Assembly: GCF_946221515.1 (NCBI RefSeq)
Contig: NZ_CAMJVK010000005.1
Location: 1-50,408, forward strand
Length of the DNA: 50,408 bases
DNA from: an uncultured Fenollaria sp.
Lineage (GTDB): Bacteria; Bacillota; Clostridia; Tissierellales; Peptoniphilaceae
Direction: 5' to 3'
Shown: positions 1 through 8,142 of the stretch, piece after piece
Numbering within the stretch: the stretch's first letter is position 1
How the letters are laid out: every line of letters begins with the position of its first letter
The notes under the pieces: model-generated
Told to the model about the DNA's origin: nothing
Database searches by the model: none
Seen by the model: the letters and a program-made list of their open reading frames with translations, nothing else
Program-made: the position numbers and the translations under genes

Positions 1-104
1 AAAGTATTATACAACTACCTATATATATTATCGTAGTTTCGTCAATTTGTCAAGCTTTTTTTAAATTATTTTTATATATTTTTGATATTATTTCCTTATT
101 ATAT

Positions 105-124
105 ATATTTATTATAATAAATAT
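105..124. repeat. 20-bp perfect AT palindrome downstream of the SLH gene
   Basis: A perfect A/T-only palindrome (half-site ATATTTATTA) lies about 20 bp beyond the stop codon of the SLH/transglutaminase gene. It is followed by a T-run only on the plus strand, so it is not a convincing terminator for the minus-strand gene. The rest of bases 1-143 is A/T-rich and shows no gene or other recognisable signal. Confidence 0.4.
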
Positions 125-143
125 TTTTTAGTAATAATTATAT

Positions 144-1634
144 TTAATCATAATAGTAATAATAATTACTGTTTCTATCATCTACAAAATCTTGATTCAA
201 GCAGCCGTCATTTACTACTGGATAAGCTGATCTATCCCATCTGTGATTTTTTGACATTGTATCATCATCTATCAAGAAGTAATCATAGCGCAATATATCA
301 CGTCCATCATAAGAGATTGGGTCATCCCATGTAGTATCGATATGATATAATTTGCCATCAACATTAACTATGTTCCAAGCATGTCCGCCCCAATTATCAA
401 AACTGTATCCTTCGCCGCTAATTAAAATTGATCCAAGGCCTACTTCTCTAGCAAGCAAATTAAATGTTTCTGCATATGCTTGACAAACGCCCTTGCCATA
501 TTTAAATATAGCAAGTTTATCGTGAGCATCTATTCCACTTCCTAAATCATAAGAGCCTCTTTGATATTCATCATAAGCGTAGCGAGTGTTGTTGACTATC
601 CAGTCATGAATTATCTTTACTTTTTCAAAATCTGATTTTCCCTCTGCCTCTTGTTTAATAGATATGATTGTGCTGGCTATCGTTCTAGCATCTTCTTGAG
701 GAACTTTATATTCAAAACTAAACTTCATATCATCTGAAGGATATTTTCTGCTAACACTGAATCTCTTTAAGAACATTGAATCAGGGCTTTCATTAATAAC
801 TCTATAAAGATCAGTAATTAGATTGTTTGGATCTATATAGAATTTTTCATCTTTTTGATAAGTGTAGCCTGGACTTTGTCTATCTAACTCTCTGAATAGC
901 TCATCTATTTGCGCATCGTTATATGCGTATGGGTCCATAAGCTTTTTATGATATAAATTATATAAATCTCTAAAAAAACTGCTGTTAAAGTTAAAATCAA
1001 ATTTATTCTCTTCTCTTGCTCTTGCTAATTCATTGTTATCTATATCTATATAATTTTTATTCATATTATAAAGTATAGTAGCTACCTCGGCCCTTGTAAT
1101 GCCCTTGTAAGCATTTATTCTTCCGTGTGTATCACCACTGACCAATCCCATGTCTTTCAAAATACCTATGTCTCTATGTCTTTTGATTGTAAAATTGTCG
1201 GCAAACTCTAGTTTATTTACTTGTTCTTTGTATGGGAAAAGCTGACCTAAAAGTCCAAAGGCTTCATCTCTGCTTATTTCTTTGTCAGGATATAGGTACT
1301 CGCCGTCCTTAATTAGTCCTAAGCCAACTAAGTCCTCAAGAGCTGGTCTATACCACTCAGTCGGGCGCACGTCTATAAAACTGATATAAGTGCCATTGTA
1401 TTCCAAACCTTTTATGTTTGATATTATCTTAATAAATTCAGCAACACTTATTTTTTTGTCTGGCTTAAATGTACCGTCTTTATATCCTGTAAAGATGCCA
1501 TTATCTGCGGCCCACTCGATATATTCCTTAGCCCAATGGCCATTAATATCTTTAAATGTCTGTGCATCAGCTTTATCAGTAAATGTAAATACAAGCACAA
1601 GAGCTAGCACTGCGATTGTAAATTTTTTCTTCAT
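144..1634 (-). CDS. Secreted S-layer-homology protein with C-terminal transglutaminase-like domain
   Basis: This 496-residue exported protein probably binds the cell wall and cleaves or cross-links peptide or protein there. It starts with a signal peptide (residues 1-24, ending ADA). SLH-type repeats follow at about 27-190, then a helical linker with many charges. A transglutaminase/protease-like domain spans about 315-465, with a plausible triad Cys384 (GKGVCQAYAE), His418 (GGHAW) and Asp433 (HIDTTWDDP). The tail ends in five tyrosines and an aspartate. A TTG start at 1649 is possible, but GGAGGA sits just before the ATG at 1634, so that ATG is chosen. It is the last gene of the cysS operon, 18 bp after the NYN nuclease gene. 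SLH domains normally bind pyruvylated or anionic wall polymers. The substrate is unknown. Confidence 0.85.
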   Translation of the reverse strand: MKKKFTIAVLALVLVFTFTDKADAQTFKDINGHWAKEYIEWAADNGIFTGYKDGTFKPDKKISVAEFIKIISNIKGLEYNGTYISFIDVRPTEWYRPALEDLVGLGLIKDGEYLYPDKEISRDEAFGLLGQLFPYKEQVNKLEFADNFTIKRHRDIGILKDMGLVSGDTHGRINAYKGITRAEVATILYNMNKNYIDIDNNELARAREENKFDFNFNSSFFRDLYNLYHKKLMDPYAYNDAQIDELFRELDRQSPGYTYQKDEKFYIDPNNLITDLYRVINESPDSMFLKRFSVSRKYPSDDMKFSFEYKVPQEDARTIASTIISIKQEAEGKSDFEKVKIIHDWIVNNTRYAYDEYQRGSYDLGSGIDAHDKLAIFKYGKGVCQAYAETFNLLAREVGLGSILISGEGYSFDNWGGHAWNIVNVDGKLYHIDTTWDDPISYDGRDILRYDYFLIDDDTMSKNHRWDRSAYPVVNDGCLNQDFVDDRNSNYYYYYD

Positions 1635-1652
1635 AAGTCTCCTCCGCAAATT

Positions 1653-2171
1653 TTATAAATCTAAATCCTTCAATTTATTAAGTTCTGCTTCATCGATGCC
1701 GGATATTTTCATATTGTTAATCATATTGATCTTCTTAGAAATTCTTTTTTGTGTTCGCTTAGAATTTTCTATCTCTATAGCGAGCTCCCTTGAGCTAAGT
1801 CTCGAGGCGCCTCTTTGAAAGATAAGGCTTTGCTCGGCAAGGTCACTTGTCGCGACTCTTATTCTATAGCCATAAGGCATATTAGCTACTTCCCTCTCGA
1901 TGTATGAGTCGGCTGTGATATTTTCCTTAGTAAAAACTATCTCAAGGCCCTTTACTATTTTCTTTTCGCCTTGATTGCCTTTAATCAGGTGGCCATCGTA
2001 GACAAGTATAATGTGCTCTTTATTGTAACGCATGTACTCTTCTAGGATATTCTCCAGCTCATCACGAGCGGCCTCTAGCGACTCTTCCTTTCTATCTCTC
2101 AAATGCTCCCACGAGTTGATGACGTTGTAGCCGTCAACATAGAGTATTTGCCTAAGCTTTTTCTTTTTCAT
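1653..2171 (-). CDS. rae1: NYN-domain ribonuclease, YacP/Rae1 family
   Basis: A 172-residue protein of the YacP/Rae1 family. In Bacillus subtilis Rae1 is a ribosome-dependent endoribonuclease that cuts mRNA in the A site. The N-terminal YVDGYNVINSW motif and later acidic residues (LVYDGH, RVATSDLAEQ) are the PIN/NYN metal-binding core. The C-terminal third is basic and lysine-rich. It overlaps rlmB by 20 bp, so the two are translationally coupled, in the classic Firmicute order cysS-mrnC-rlmB-yacP. The family assignment is firm. The exact RNA target is inferred from the family only. Confidence 0.9.
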   Translation of the reverse strand: MKKKKLRQILYVDGYNVINSWEHLRDRKEESLEAARDELENILEEYMRYNKEHIILVYDGHLIKGNQGEKKIVKGLEIVFTKENITADSYIEREVANMPYGYRIRVATSDLAEQSLIFQRGASRLSSRELAIEIENSKRTQKRISKKINMINNMKISGIDEAELNKLKDLDL

Positions 2172-2898
2172 CCTTCTGTCTTAAAATTTCATACATGGCA
2201 ATAGCTGCCGCATTTGATGCGTTTAATGAGTTTGTCTTGCCAAACATTGGTAGGCTGATTATAGCGTCGCAGTTCTTTTTAACAAGATCCGAAAGGCCTT
2301 TGCCTTCTGATCCAACTACAAGCGCAACCGGGCCTAATAGATTTGCTTTTGTGTATTTTTGACCATCCATGTCAAGTCCGTATATCCATACGTTTCTTTC
2401 TTTAAGCTCTTTTATCGTTTGATTAAGGTTAGTAACGCTGACAACTATCATGTTATCAACTGCTCCTGCTGAAGCCTTGTAAACTGTTTCGTTAACCATA
2501 GCGGATCTTCTCTTTGGGATGATAACCGCGTGAACGCCAGCGCACTCAGCTGTTCTAATGATTGCGCCTAGGTTATGTGTATCTTCAATACCATCCAAAA
2601 TTACAAAGAATGGATCCTCGCCTTTTTCTTCGGCAAGCTTAAAGCCATCTTCAAGCGTTTTGTATTCAAAACCTGCTGTGAATGCTACAACACCTTGATG
2701 CACTTCACCCTTTGCTAGTGAGTCAAGCTTTTCTCTCTCAACCCTTTGTACGATGACGCCATTTTCATTTGCAAGGCTTAAGATTCTGCCGATTGAGCCC
2801 TTTAACTCGCCTTTTTGCACATATAATTTGTCGATGGCCCTGCCATTCTTCAAAAGTTCCATAACGGGATTTCTTCCGTATATATATTGTTCTTCCAA
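2152..2898 (-). CDS. rlmB: 23S rRNA 2'-O-ribose methyltransferase, TrmH/RlmB family
   Basis: A SPOUT-class methyltransferase of 248 residues that would methylate the 2'-OH of a guanosine in the 23S rRNA peptidyl-transferase region. The N-terminal substrate-binding domain begins YIYGRNPVMELL. The catalytic knot has the family motifs ILDGIEDTHNLGAIIRTAE, VVGSEGKGLS and SLNASNAAAIAMYE. It lies one base downstream of mrnC and overlaps the NYN nuclease gene. The length is normal. TrmH-family specificity is hard to assign from sequence alone, so the exact guanosine is inferred from synteny. Confidence 0.92.
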   Translation of the reverse strand: MEEQYIYGRNPVMELLKNGRAIDKLYVQKGELKGSIGRILSLANENGVIVQRVEREKLDSLAKGEVHQGVVAFTAGFEYKTLEDGFKLAEEKGEDPFFVILDGIEDTHNLGAIIRTAECAGVHAVIIPKRRSAMVNETVYKASAGAVDNMIVVSVTNLNQTIKELKERNVWIYGLDMDGQKYTKANLLGPVALVVGSEGKGLSDLVKKNCDAIISLPMFGKTNSLNASNAAAIAMYEILRQKDEKEKA

Positions 2899-2899
2899 T

Positions 2900-3316
2900 T
2901 TAATCCTCCAAACATAGTTTAACTAGATCCAGTAGTCTAGTGTATTCTTTCTTCAAAAATAGATATGCAATGAGAGCTTCAAAACCAGTTGACACCTTGT
3001 ATGCACTGTTGTCTGTATTCTTTGGTGCCTTGTGTGACTTGTGGTTTCTTGCTCTTTTAAACACATAAAGTTCGTCCTCGGTAAGATGGTCCTTAATCTT
3101 CTCAAAAGCATCTCTTTGCGCATAAGCACTTACATACTTTGTCGATAACTTTTGCAGCTCGTGCGCCTTTAGCGGCTCTTTCGCGATGTAATATCTAACG
3201 AAAAGCTCATAGACAGCGTCGCCAATGTAGGCAAGCCTTATTGGACTCATCTCATTAATTTCAGCATCATTGTAGTCAATACCGAAAAGCTCGGTTATAT
3301 CTAGATCCTTTCCCAT
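2900..3316 (-). CDS. mrnC: Mini-ribonuclease 3
   Basis: A 138-residue RNase III-like protein without the double-stranded-RNA-binding domain. In Bacillus, Mini-III matures the ends of 23S rRNA as a dimer. The RNase III signature is visible as LAYIGDAVYELFVRYY, with the catalytic Asp and Glu, and a second acidic segment lies near GFEALIAYLF. Its start overlaps the end of cysS by 16 bp, the usual arrangement in Firmicutes. Length and gene order both match the family, so confidence is high. Confidence 0.93.
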   Translation of the reverse strand: MGKDLDITELFGIDYNDAEINEMSPIRLAYIGDAVYELFVRYYIAKEPLKAHELQKLSTKYVSAYAQRDAFEKIKDHLTEDELYVFKRARNHKSHKAPKNTDNSAYKVSTGFEALIAYLFLKKEYTRLLDLVKLCLED

Positions 3317-4713
3317 CTTTGTCCGTCTTTGCTATCTATAATCTTTATGCCCATGGCAAGTAAATCATCTCTAATCTTGTCAGCCTTTGCATAATCTTTA
3401 TTTGCTCTCGCTCCATTTCTCTCGTCTATCATCTTTTTAATCTTTTCTTCGTCTTCGCCAAGTGATTCTTCTTCATCGCCAGCTTTCATCACTGCTTCAC
3501 TATCGTCAAGGCCAAGAACTTTTAGTAAATCATTTAATTTATCTTCTATATATTTTGCGCTTTCATAATCATCGTCTTCAAGCTTATTAATTATCTTAAC
3601 AATATTGAAAATGCATGTAAGTGCGTCAGCTGTATTAAAATCGTCGCTCATAGCTGCGATAAAAGCAGCTACTTCATTGTCAATGTCTTTGATGATCTCA
3701 TCAGAGGCCTTTTTCCCTGTATCTTTAATCGCTTCAAGTCTCTTAAGAGCGTTGTGTATCCTCTTAACCGAGTTTTTCGCTCCGTCCATGCCTTCTTTAG
3801 TGAAGTTCATTGGCTTTCTATAATGAGTTGACAAGATAAAAAATCTTACCGTATCCTTGTCATAATCGTCAAGCAAATCCTTAAGCAAAATGAAATTACC
3901 TAGTGATTTACTCATCTTTTTGCCATCAACATTAACCATGCCATTGTGTAACCAATACTTTGCGAATGGCTTTCCTGTTAAAGCCTCACTTTGTTGAATT
4001 TCATTCTCATGATGAGGAAACTCTAGGTCGCTGCCGCCTGCATGTATATCAAGCGTATCACCTAAGATTGCCCTACTCATAGCCGAGCACTCAATGTGCC
4101 AGCCAGGTCTACCTTCGGACCATGGTGATGCCCAGTGCGGTTCATTTGGTTTAGCCTTCTTCCAAAGAGCAAAGTCTAATGGATTTTTCTTCTTTTCATT
4201 TATATCAACTCTTAAACCTGAGATAAGGTCGTCGATATTCTTCTTAGAAAGTTTTCCGTAGTCCTTCGCCTTAGTAGTGTCAAAGTAAACATCGCCATCT
4301 GACTCGTATGCAGCACCCTTATCAACAAGCGCCTTGACAAAGTCTATGATCTCGTCCATATGTTCAGTCGCTCTTGGATTTATATTATCATAGTCATAAA
4401 TACCAAGCCTACCCGCAACATCTTTGAAGCGCTCGATGTACTTCTCAGCCACTTCATTTGAAGTGATACCGCTTTCGTTCGCTTTATTAATTATCTTATC
4501 GTCTACGTCAGTGAAGTTAAAAACATACTTTACGTCGTAGCCCATGAATATCAAAAATCTTCTAACTGTATCAAATACAACTAAAGGTCTGGCATTTCCT
4601 ACATGTATGTCATTATAAACAGTAGGACCACAACAATAAAAGTTCACCTTAGTACCGTTTATTGGTTTGAAATCTTCTACTAATCCACTTAGTGTGTTGT
4701 GTAATTTAATCAT
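3301..4713 (-). CDS. cysS: Cysteinyl-tRNA synthetase
   Basis: A class I aminoacyl-tRNA synthetase of 470 residues that charges tRNA-Cys. The HIGH motif appears as HVGN (37-40) and KMSKS at 266-270. The zinc site that reads cysteine is intact: Cys28, Cys209 (GWHIECS), His234 and Glu238 (FPHHENE). The C-terminal anticodon-binding helices contain an acidic insert near residues 405-425. It is first in a five-gene operon. A near-consensus promoter lies 29-57 bp upstream, and the leader is too short to hold a T-box. The RBS is GGAGG just before the ATG. Confidence 0.97.
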   Translation of the reverse strand: MIKLHNTLSGLVEDFKPINGTKVNFYCCGPTVYNDIHVGNARPLVVFDTVRRFLIFMGYDVKYVFNFTDVDDKIINKANESGITSNEVAEKYIERFKDVAGRLGIYDYDNINPRATEHMDEIIDFVKALVDKGAAYESDGDVYFDTTKAKDYGKLSKKNIDDLISGLRVDINEKKKNPLDFALWKKAKPNEPHWASPWSEGRPGWHIECSAMSRAILGDTLDIHAGGSDLEFPHHENEIQQSEALTGKPFAKYWLHNGMVNVDGKKMSKSLGNFILLKDLLDDYDKDTVRFFILSTHYRKPMNFTKEGMDGAKNSVKRIHNALKRLEAIKDTGKKASDEIIKDIDNEVAAFIAAMSDDFNTADALTCIFNIVKIINKLEDDDYESAKYIEDKLNDLLKVLGLDDSEAVMKAGDEEESLGEDEEKIKKMIDERNGARANKDYAKADKIRDDLLAMGIKIIDSKDGQRWERI

Positions 4714-4741
4714 AATTGCCTCCTTATATAATAATATAGAT

Positions 4742-4770
4742 ATTTTATCATAAATATGGCTTTAAGTCAA
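4742..4770 (-). promoter_or_regulatory. Promoter of the cysS operon
   Basis: On the minus strand, TTGACT (4765-4770) and TAAAAT (4742-4747) are separated by exactly 17 bp, a sigma-A type promoter. Transcription would start near 4735, leaving a leader of only about 20 bases, so no T-box or riboswitch can fit. Confidence 0.75.
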
Positions 4771-4849
4771 TGACTTAGCACGCTTAAAACGCCTTTATAT
4801 AAATGATTTGCACGCAAAAATTTATTTTTGATAATAGTCTTTCGCATAC

Positions 4850-4880
4850 AAAAAGAGCTGCGAAATTATTTCGCAGCTCT
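4850..4880 (-). terminator. Rho-independent terminator after the EFR1-type ferredoxin gene
   Basis: A perfect 12-bp stem (4854-4865 with 4869-4880) with a 3-base loop is followed, on the minus strand, by a run of five Ts. It lies 18 bp beyond the stop codon of the ferredoxin gene, which ends the transcript coming from ftcD/mgtE/rlmD. Confidence 0.85.
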
Positions 4881-4897
4881 CATATACAAGCTCAATA

Positions 4898-5662
4898 TTA
4901 ATTTTTCTCTCTATACACTTTGCTTAATAAGTATCTCTCCTTGCCAATGGTCTTCTTGCCATACTCAATCGCGCCTGTCGGGCACTTCGCGATGCATGAT
5001 GCGCAGTGAGTGCACTTGCCGTTCCAAACTGGGTAACCGTCCTTGTAAGTAATGTTATTAAAAACGCAATTCTTAGCGCAAAGACCACAGTTAATACACT
5101 TATCAGTATAATAAAATTTCTTGTCGCTCACTATGAACTTAAAGAAAAACTTATTAACAAGACTCGACTGAACTTTTCCAGCAAAGCCACACTTCACTTC
5201 AGCAAATGCTTTTCCCTCTTTGATAATGGTCGCTGCCTCATTAATCTTTGCCTTTGCTTCGTCAATTAACTTTCTATTGTGCTCGTCGGAGTCAAGATTG
5301 AATAGCATCAAATAATTTTCTGGCATCTTTATGCCATAAAGACCTTTGAACTTTAGTCCAAGCTTTTTAGTATTTTCTCTAATGTATTTTTCTGCGTTGC
5401 CGCATGAGTCACCATAGTTTAAGATTACGTAAATCTCTTTCGATCCAGTAAAAGTGCAGCCCAATAAGTACTCCGACAAAAATCTTGGCACGCGCCAGCT
5501 ATATGTTGGCGCAACTAAGACGAATGGTTTTTCTGAGTGAAAGACGCCCTTCTTGCCGCTCTTTATGTAAGTGAATAAATCAAGCGCTTCATCAGCCAAA
5601 TCCTCGGCTAGTTTCTTCGCTATGTATTCACTGTTACCTGTTCCTGAAAAATATAGTATCAT
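4898..5662 (-). CDS. EFR1-type flavodoxin/ferredoxin fusion protein
   Basis: A 254-residue redox protein combining an N-terminal flavodoxin-like domain (YFSGTGNSEYIAKK, FMN phosphate loop) with two C-terminal 4Fe-4S sites. The clusters are Cys189/192/195/199 and Cys217/220/223/227, each CxxCxxCxxxC, the second followed by the usual proline. Such proteins move electrons in the cytosol of anaerobes. Partners are not known. The gene is 10 bp downstream of rlmD and ends at a strong terminator. It may be the electron donor for a nearby redox enzyme, but the sequence does not show which. Confidence 0.88.
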   Translation of the reverse strand: MILYFSGTGNSEYIAKKLAEDLADEALDLFTYIKSGKKGVFHSEKPFVLVAPTYSWRVPRFLSEYLLGCTFTGSKEIYVILNYGDSCGNAEKYIRENTKKLGLKFKGLYGIKMPENYLMLFNLDSDEHNRKLIDEAKAKINEAATIIKEGKAFAEVKCGFAGKVQSSLVNKFFFKFIVSDKKFYYTDKCINCGLCAKNCVFNNITYKDGYPVWNGKCTHCASCIAKCPTGAIEYGKKTIGKERYLLSKVYREKN

Positions 5663-5672
5663 ATCTGCTCCT

Positions 5673-6989
5673 TTACTCTCTTACTAATAAGGCTAGGGCT
5701 TCGGCATGGCTTGTCTTAGGGAAGTTATCAAATACTTCCACTAGCTTTATCTTATAGCCTGCCTCAATAAATTCTTTCAAGTCATTTACATGCGTTTTTG
5801 GGTTACATGAGACGTAAATTATCTTTTCTGCCTTATAATCGATTAGCTTCTTTAAAGCTTTTGGATGAACCCCCTCGCGCGGCGGGTCTATGACGATTGC
5901 GTCTGGTCTTTCTTCTACCTCGTCTATAACTTTTAAAACGTCTCCATTAATTACTTCTACGTTAGCTATGCCATTTAACTCGCATGTTAGGCGCGCCTTT
6001 TTAGATGCTTCTTCAACTATTTCTATCGAATAAACTTTTTTTGCCTTCTTAGCAAGTATTTGAGCTATAGTCCCTGTGCCTGAGTATAAGTCAAATAGCA
6101 CATCAAGATTTTCTTCGCCTAAAAGTTCTTGTATACGTCCATACATTCTCTCAGCTGCTCTTGAATTAGTTTGGAAGAATGAAAAAGGTCCTATCTTGAA
6201 CTTTAGTCCAAGAAGCTCTTCGTCTATATCTTCTTTGCCATAAACAAGAATTAATTCATCTGCTTGAACTACGTCTGATACGCCGTCATTTTTTGTATGG
6301 TAAATGGATTTTACTTCACCATCCAAATTTAGCTCAAGAAGCATATTTACAAAGTCATCTTGCACTACATAGTCTGATGTCGTTACTAAGTTGATAAGGA
6401 TCTCATTAGCGAAGTAGGCTTTTCTAATTACTAGGTGCCTTAGAGTGCCCTCGTGTAGCTTCTTATGATAATAAGTGATGCCCTTTGCCTTGAAGTACTC
6501 AAGTACTGCTACTCTAATTTTTGTAAAATCGTCATCGACTATATTGCAATCGTCTGTCTCGACTACTTCGTAGAAGCGTTTCTTCTTGTGTAGACCTAGG
6601 CTTAAGGTTCTCGCCTCGTCGCCTCTATCGGAAAAAGTATACTCCATTTTATTTCTATAGCCTTCTATTTCTAGTGATGGATGAAAAATCATTTCCCCAT
6701 CAAATACTTCACTATATAATTTTGCGAGCATATCCTTTTTTATCTTAGTCTCATCCTCATAATGAAGTGTTTGATAAAGGCAACCGCCACAGTCCTTATA
6801 ATGAGCGCATGGGGAGCCATTCTCAAACGGACTATCTTCAAGCCTTTCTATGACGTCACAATAATAAACGCCATTTTTCTTTCTCTTCGTTCTTATACGA
6901 AGCTTGCGTCCCTTTATCTCGTTCTTCACTACATATTTTTTATCTTCATAAAAAGCAAAAGCAAGGTTTGGATACTCTTGCTCTTGCAT
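5673..6989 (-). CDS. rlmD: 23S rRNA (uracil-C5) methyltransferase, RlmD/RlmCD type
   Basis: An AdoMet-dependent RNA m5U methyltransferase of the TrmA/RlmD family. Numbered from a TTG at 7022, a 4Fe-4S site is formed by Cys72, Cys78, Cys81 and Cys159. A short TRAM-like region precedes it. The Rossmann domain has DLYSGTGTIAQ, the catalytic motif IDPPREGVHPK and the nucleophile motif YVSCNPKTH. The TTG start overlaps the glycosyltransferase gene by 11 bp. The ATG at 6989 (438 residues) is preceded by AGAGAAGAA and gives a more typical N-terminus, so it is preferred. In Firmicutes one enzyme often modifies both U747 and U1939. Confidence 0.93.
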   Translation of the reverse strand: MQEQEYPNLAFAFYEDKKYVVKNEIKGRKLRIRTKRKKNGVYYCDVIERLEDSPFENGSPCAHYKDCGGCLYQTLHYEDETKIKKDMLAKLYSEVFDGEMIFHPSLEIEGYRNKMEYTFSDRGDEARTLSLGLHKKKRFYEVVETDDCNIVDDDFTKIRVAVLEYFKAKGITYYHKKLHEGTLRHLVIRKAYFANEILINLVTTSDYVVQDDFVNMLLELNLDGEVKSIYHTKNDGVSDVVQADELILVYGKEDIDEELLGLKFKIGPFSFFQTNSRAAERMYGRIQELLGEENLDVLFDLYSGTGTIAQILAKKAKKVYSIEIVEEASKKARLTCELNGIANVEVINGDVLKVIDEVEERPDAIVIDPPREGVHPKALKKLIDYKAEKIIYVSCNPKTHVNDLKEFIEAGYKIKLVEVFDNFPKTSHAEALALLVRE

Positions 6990-7011
6990 AATTAATTCTA
7001 ATTCTTCTCTT

Positions 7012-8127
7012 TTATTTCTCAAGTTCTTTCACCATAAAATCTATAAGTTTCTTTGCTGGGTCGTCCTTATAATTTTGCTCCAAGCTTCTAAGGATGTTGC
7101 CCCTAACAGCTTCGTTGTTCATGAAAGTGTTAAGCGCTTCGACCTCGCGATAAGTCTTTGATGAAGCAAGTATAAGCTGATGATTTGTTAAAAATTCAAC
7201 ATTTCTTGCCTCTTGTCCTTGAATCGGATCGACAACTATCATCGGTAAGCCTTTGGCAATGCACTCACTTGTAGTAAGTCCACCTGGCTTTGTAATTATG
7301 ATGTCTGCTGCACTATAGTACTCTTCGATATTTGATACGAAGCCCACTATCTTTATAGGATGCTTTAAAGACATCTTCTCAATTTTCTTTAGAAGCGTCT
7401 TTCTCTTTCCTAAAAAGACTACCACTTGAAAATCGTTTGGCAGCATGTCTATCCTCTTAAGCGCCTTGTCAACTCTTACGTGACTCATCGAGCCACTCAT
7501 TAGTAAGACTGTTTCTTTGTTCTCATCAAGTCCAAGCTTCCTTCTCATCTCTTTTTTGTCAAGATGCTCGAAAAACTTCTTGTGTATAGGAATGCCAAAG
7601 TGAAGAGCCTTCTCTAGTGGTATCTCTTTCCTTTGCATTTGTATCTCAAGGTCTTCGTGCGGCGTAACTAAGTAATCAAGTCCAGTACTGTCCTCCCAGA
7701 ACGGATGTACAGTAAAGTCAGTTATGATGCCTACTGTCAATCCATTGTAAAAACCATCCTCAACCATATCGCTAAGAAGGTTACCTGCAAAAACGTGTGT
7801 AGCTATGATGGCATCAGGCTGAAACTCATCTATGAACTTCTTTATCTCTACCGCTAGCATCTTTTGTGCTATCTTACGCGGCTGAGCACCGTTTGATTCT
7901 TGTATCTTTTTATCTGCTGAATCATAGCTTGCTCCATAAAGACTTGGGAAATAGTTTATGCTCATATTGTAAAAACCATTGGCAAAGTCTTTAAGCCAAT
8001 CACCATTGATCTGGCAAATGTCTACGATATGGCTTTCTATGCCGCGGCTTTTAAGTTCATTATCTAAACTTCTTGCTACTGAATTGTGTCCTTCACCTGC
8101 AGTAGCTGTCAATATAATAGTTTTCAA
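7012..8127 (-). CDS. UgtP/MGDG-synthase-like glycosyltransferase
   Basis: A 371-residue GT28-family glycosyltransferase resembling UgtP and plant MGDG synthase, which add sugars to diacylglycerol at the inner face of the membrane. The N-terminal motif ILTATAGEGHNSVARSL is the glycine-rich acceptor loop. The C-terminal half carries the UDP-sugar site KPGGLTTSECIAKGLP and the loop DPIQGQEARNVEFL. It is 15 bp downstream of mgtE and overlaps the long form of rlmD. The product may be a glycolipid that anchors lipoteichoic acid. The exact sugar cannot be read from sequence. Confidence 0.88.
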   Translation of the reverse strand: MKTIILTATAGEGHNSVARSLDNELKSRGIESHIVDICQINGDWLKDFANGFYNMSINYFPSLYGASYDSADKKIQESNGAQPRKIAQKMLAVEIKKFIDEFQPDAIIATHVFAGNLLSDMVEDGFYNGLTVGIITDFTVHPFWEDSTGLDYLVTPHEDLEIQMQRKEIPLEKALHFGIPIHKKFFEHLDKKEMRRKLGLDENKETVLLMSGSMSHVRVDKALKRIDMLPNDFQVVVFLGKRKTLLKKIEKMSLKHPIKIVGFVSNIEEYYSAADIIITKPGGLTTSECIAKGLPMIVVDPIQGQEARNVEFLTNHQLILASSKTYREVEALNTFMNNEAVRGNILRSLEQNYKDDPAKKLIDFMVKELEK

Positions 8128-8142
8128 ATCATTCTCCTTAAT

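Noticed and set aside
1635..1649. Longer start (TTG at 1649) for the SLH protein
   Set aside because: The five extra codons are the ribosome-binding site GGAGGA read as protein; the ATG at 1634 directly starts a signal peptide.
4714..4780. T-box riboswitch before cysS
   Set aside because: The promoter is too close to the start; the leader is only about 20 bases.
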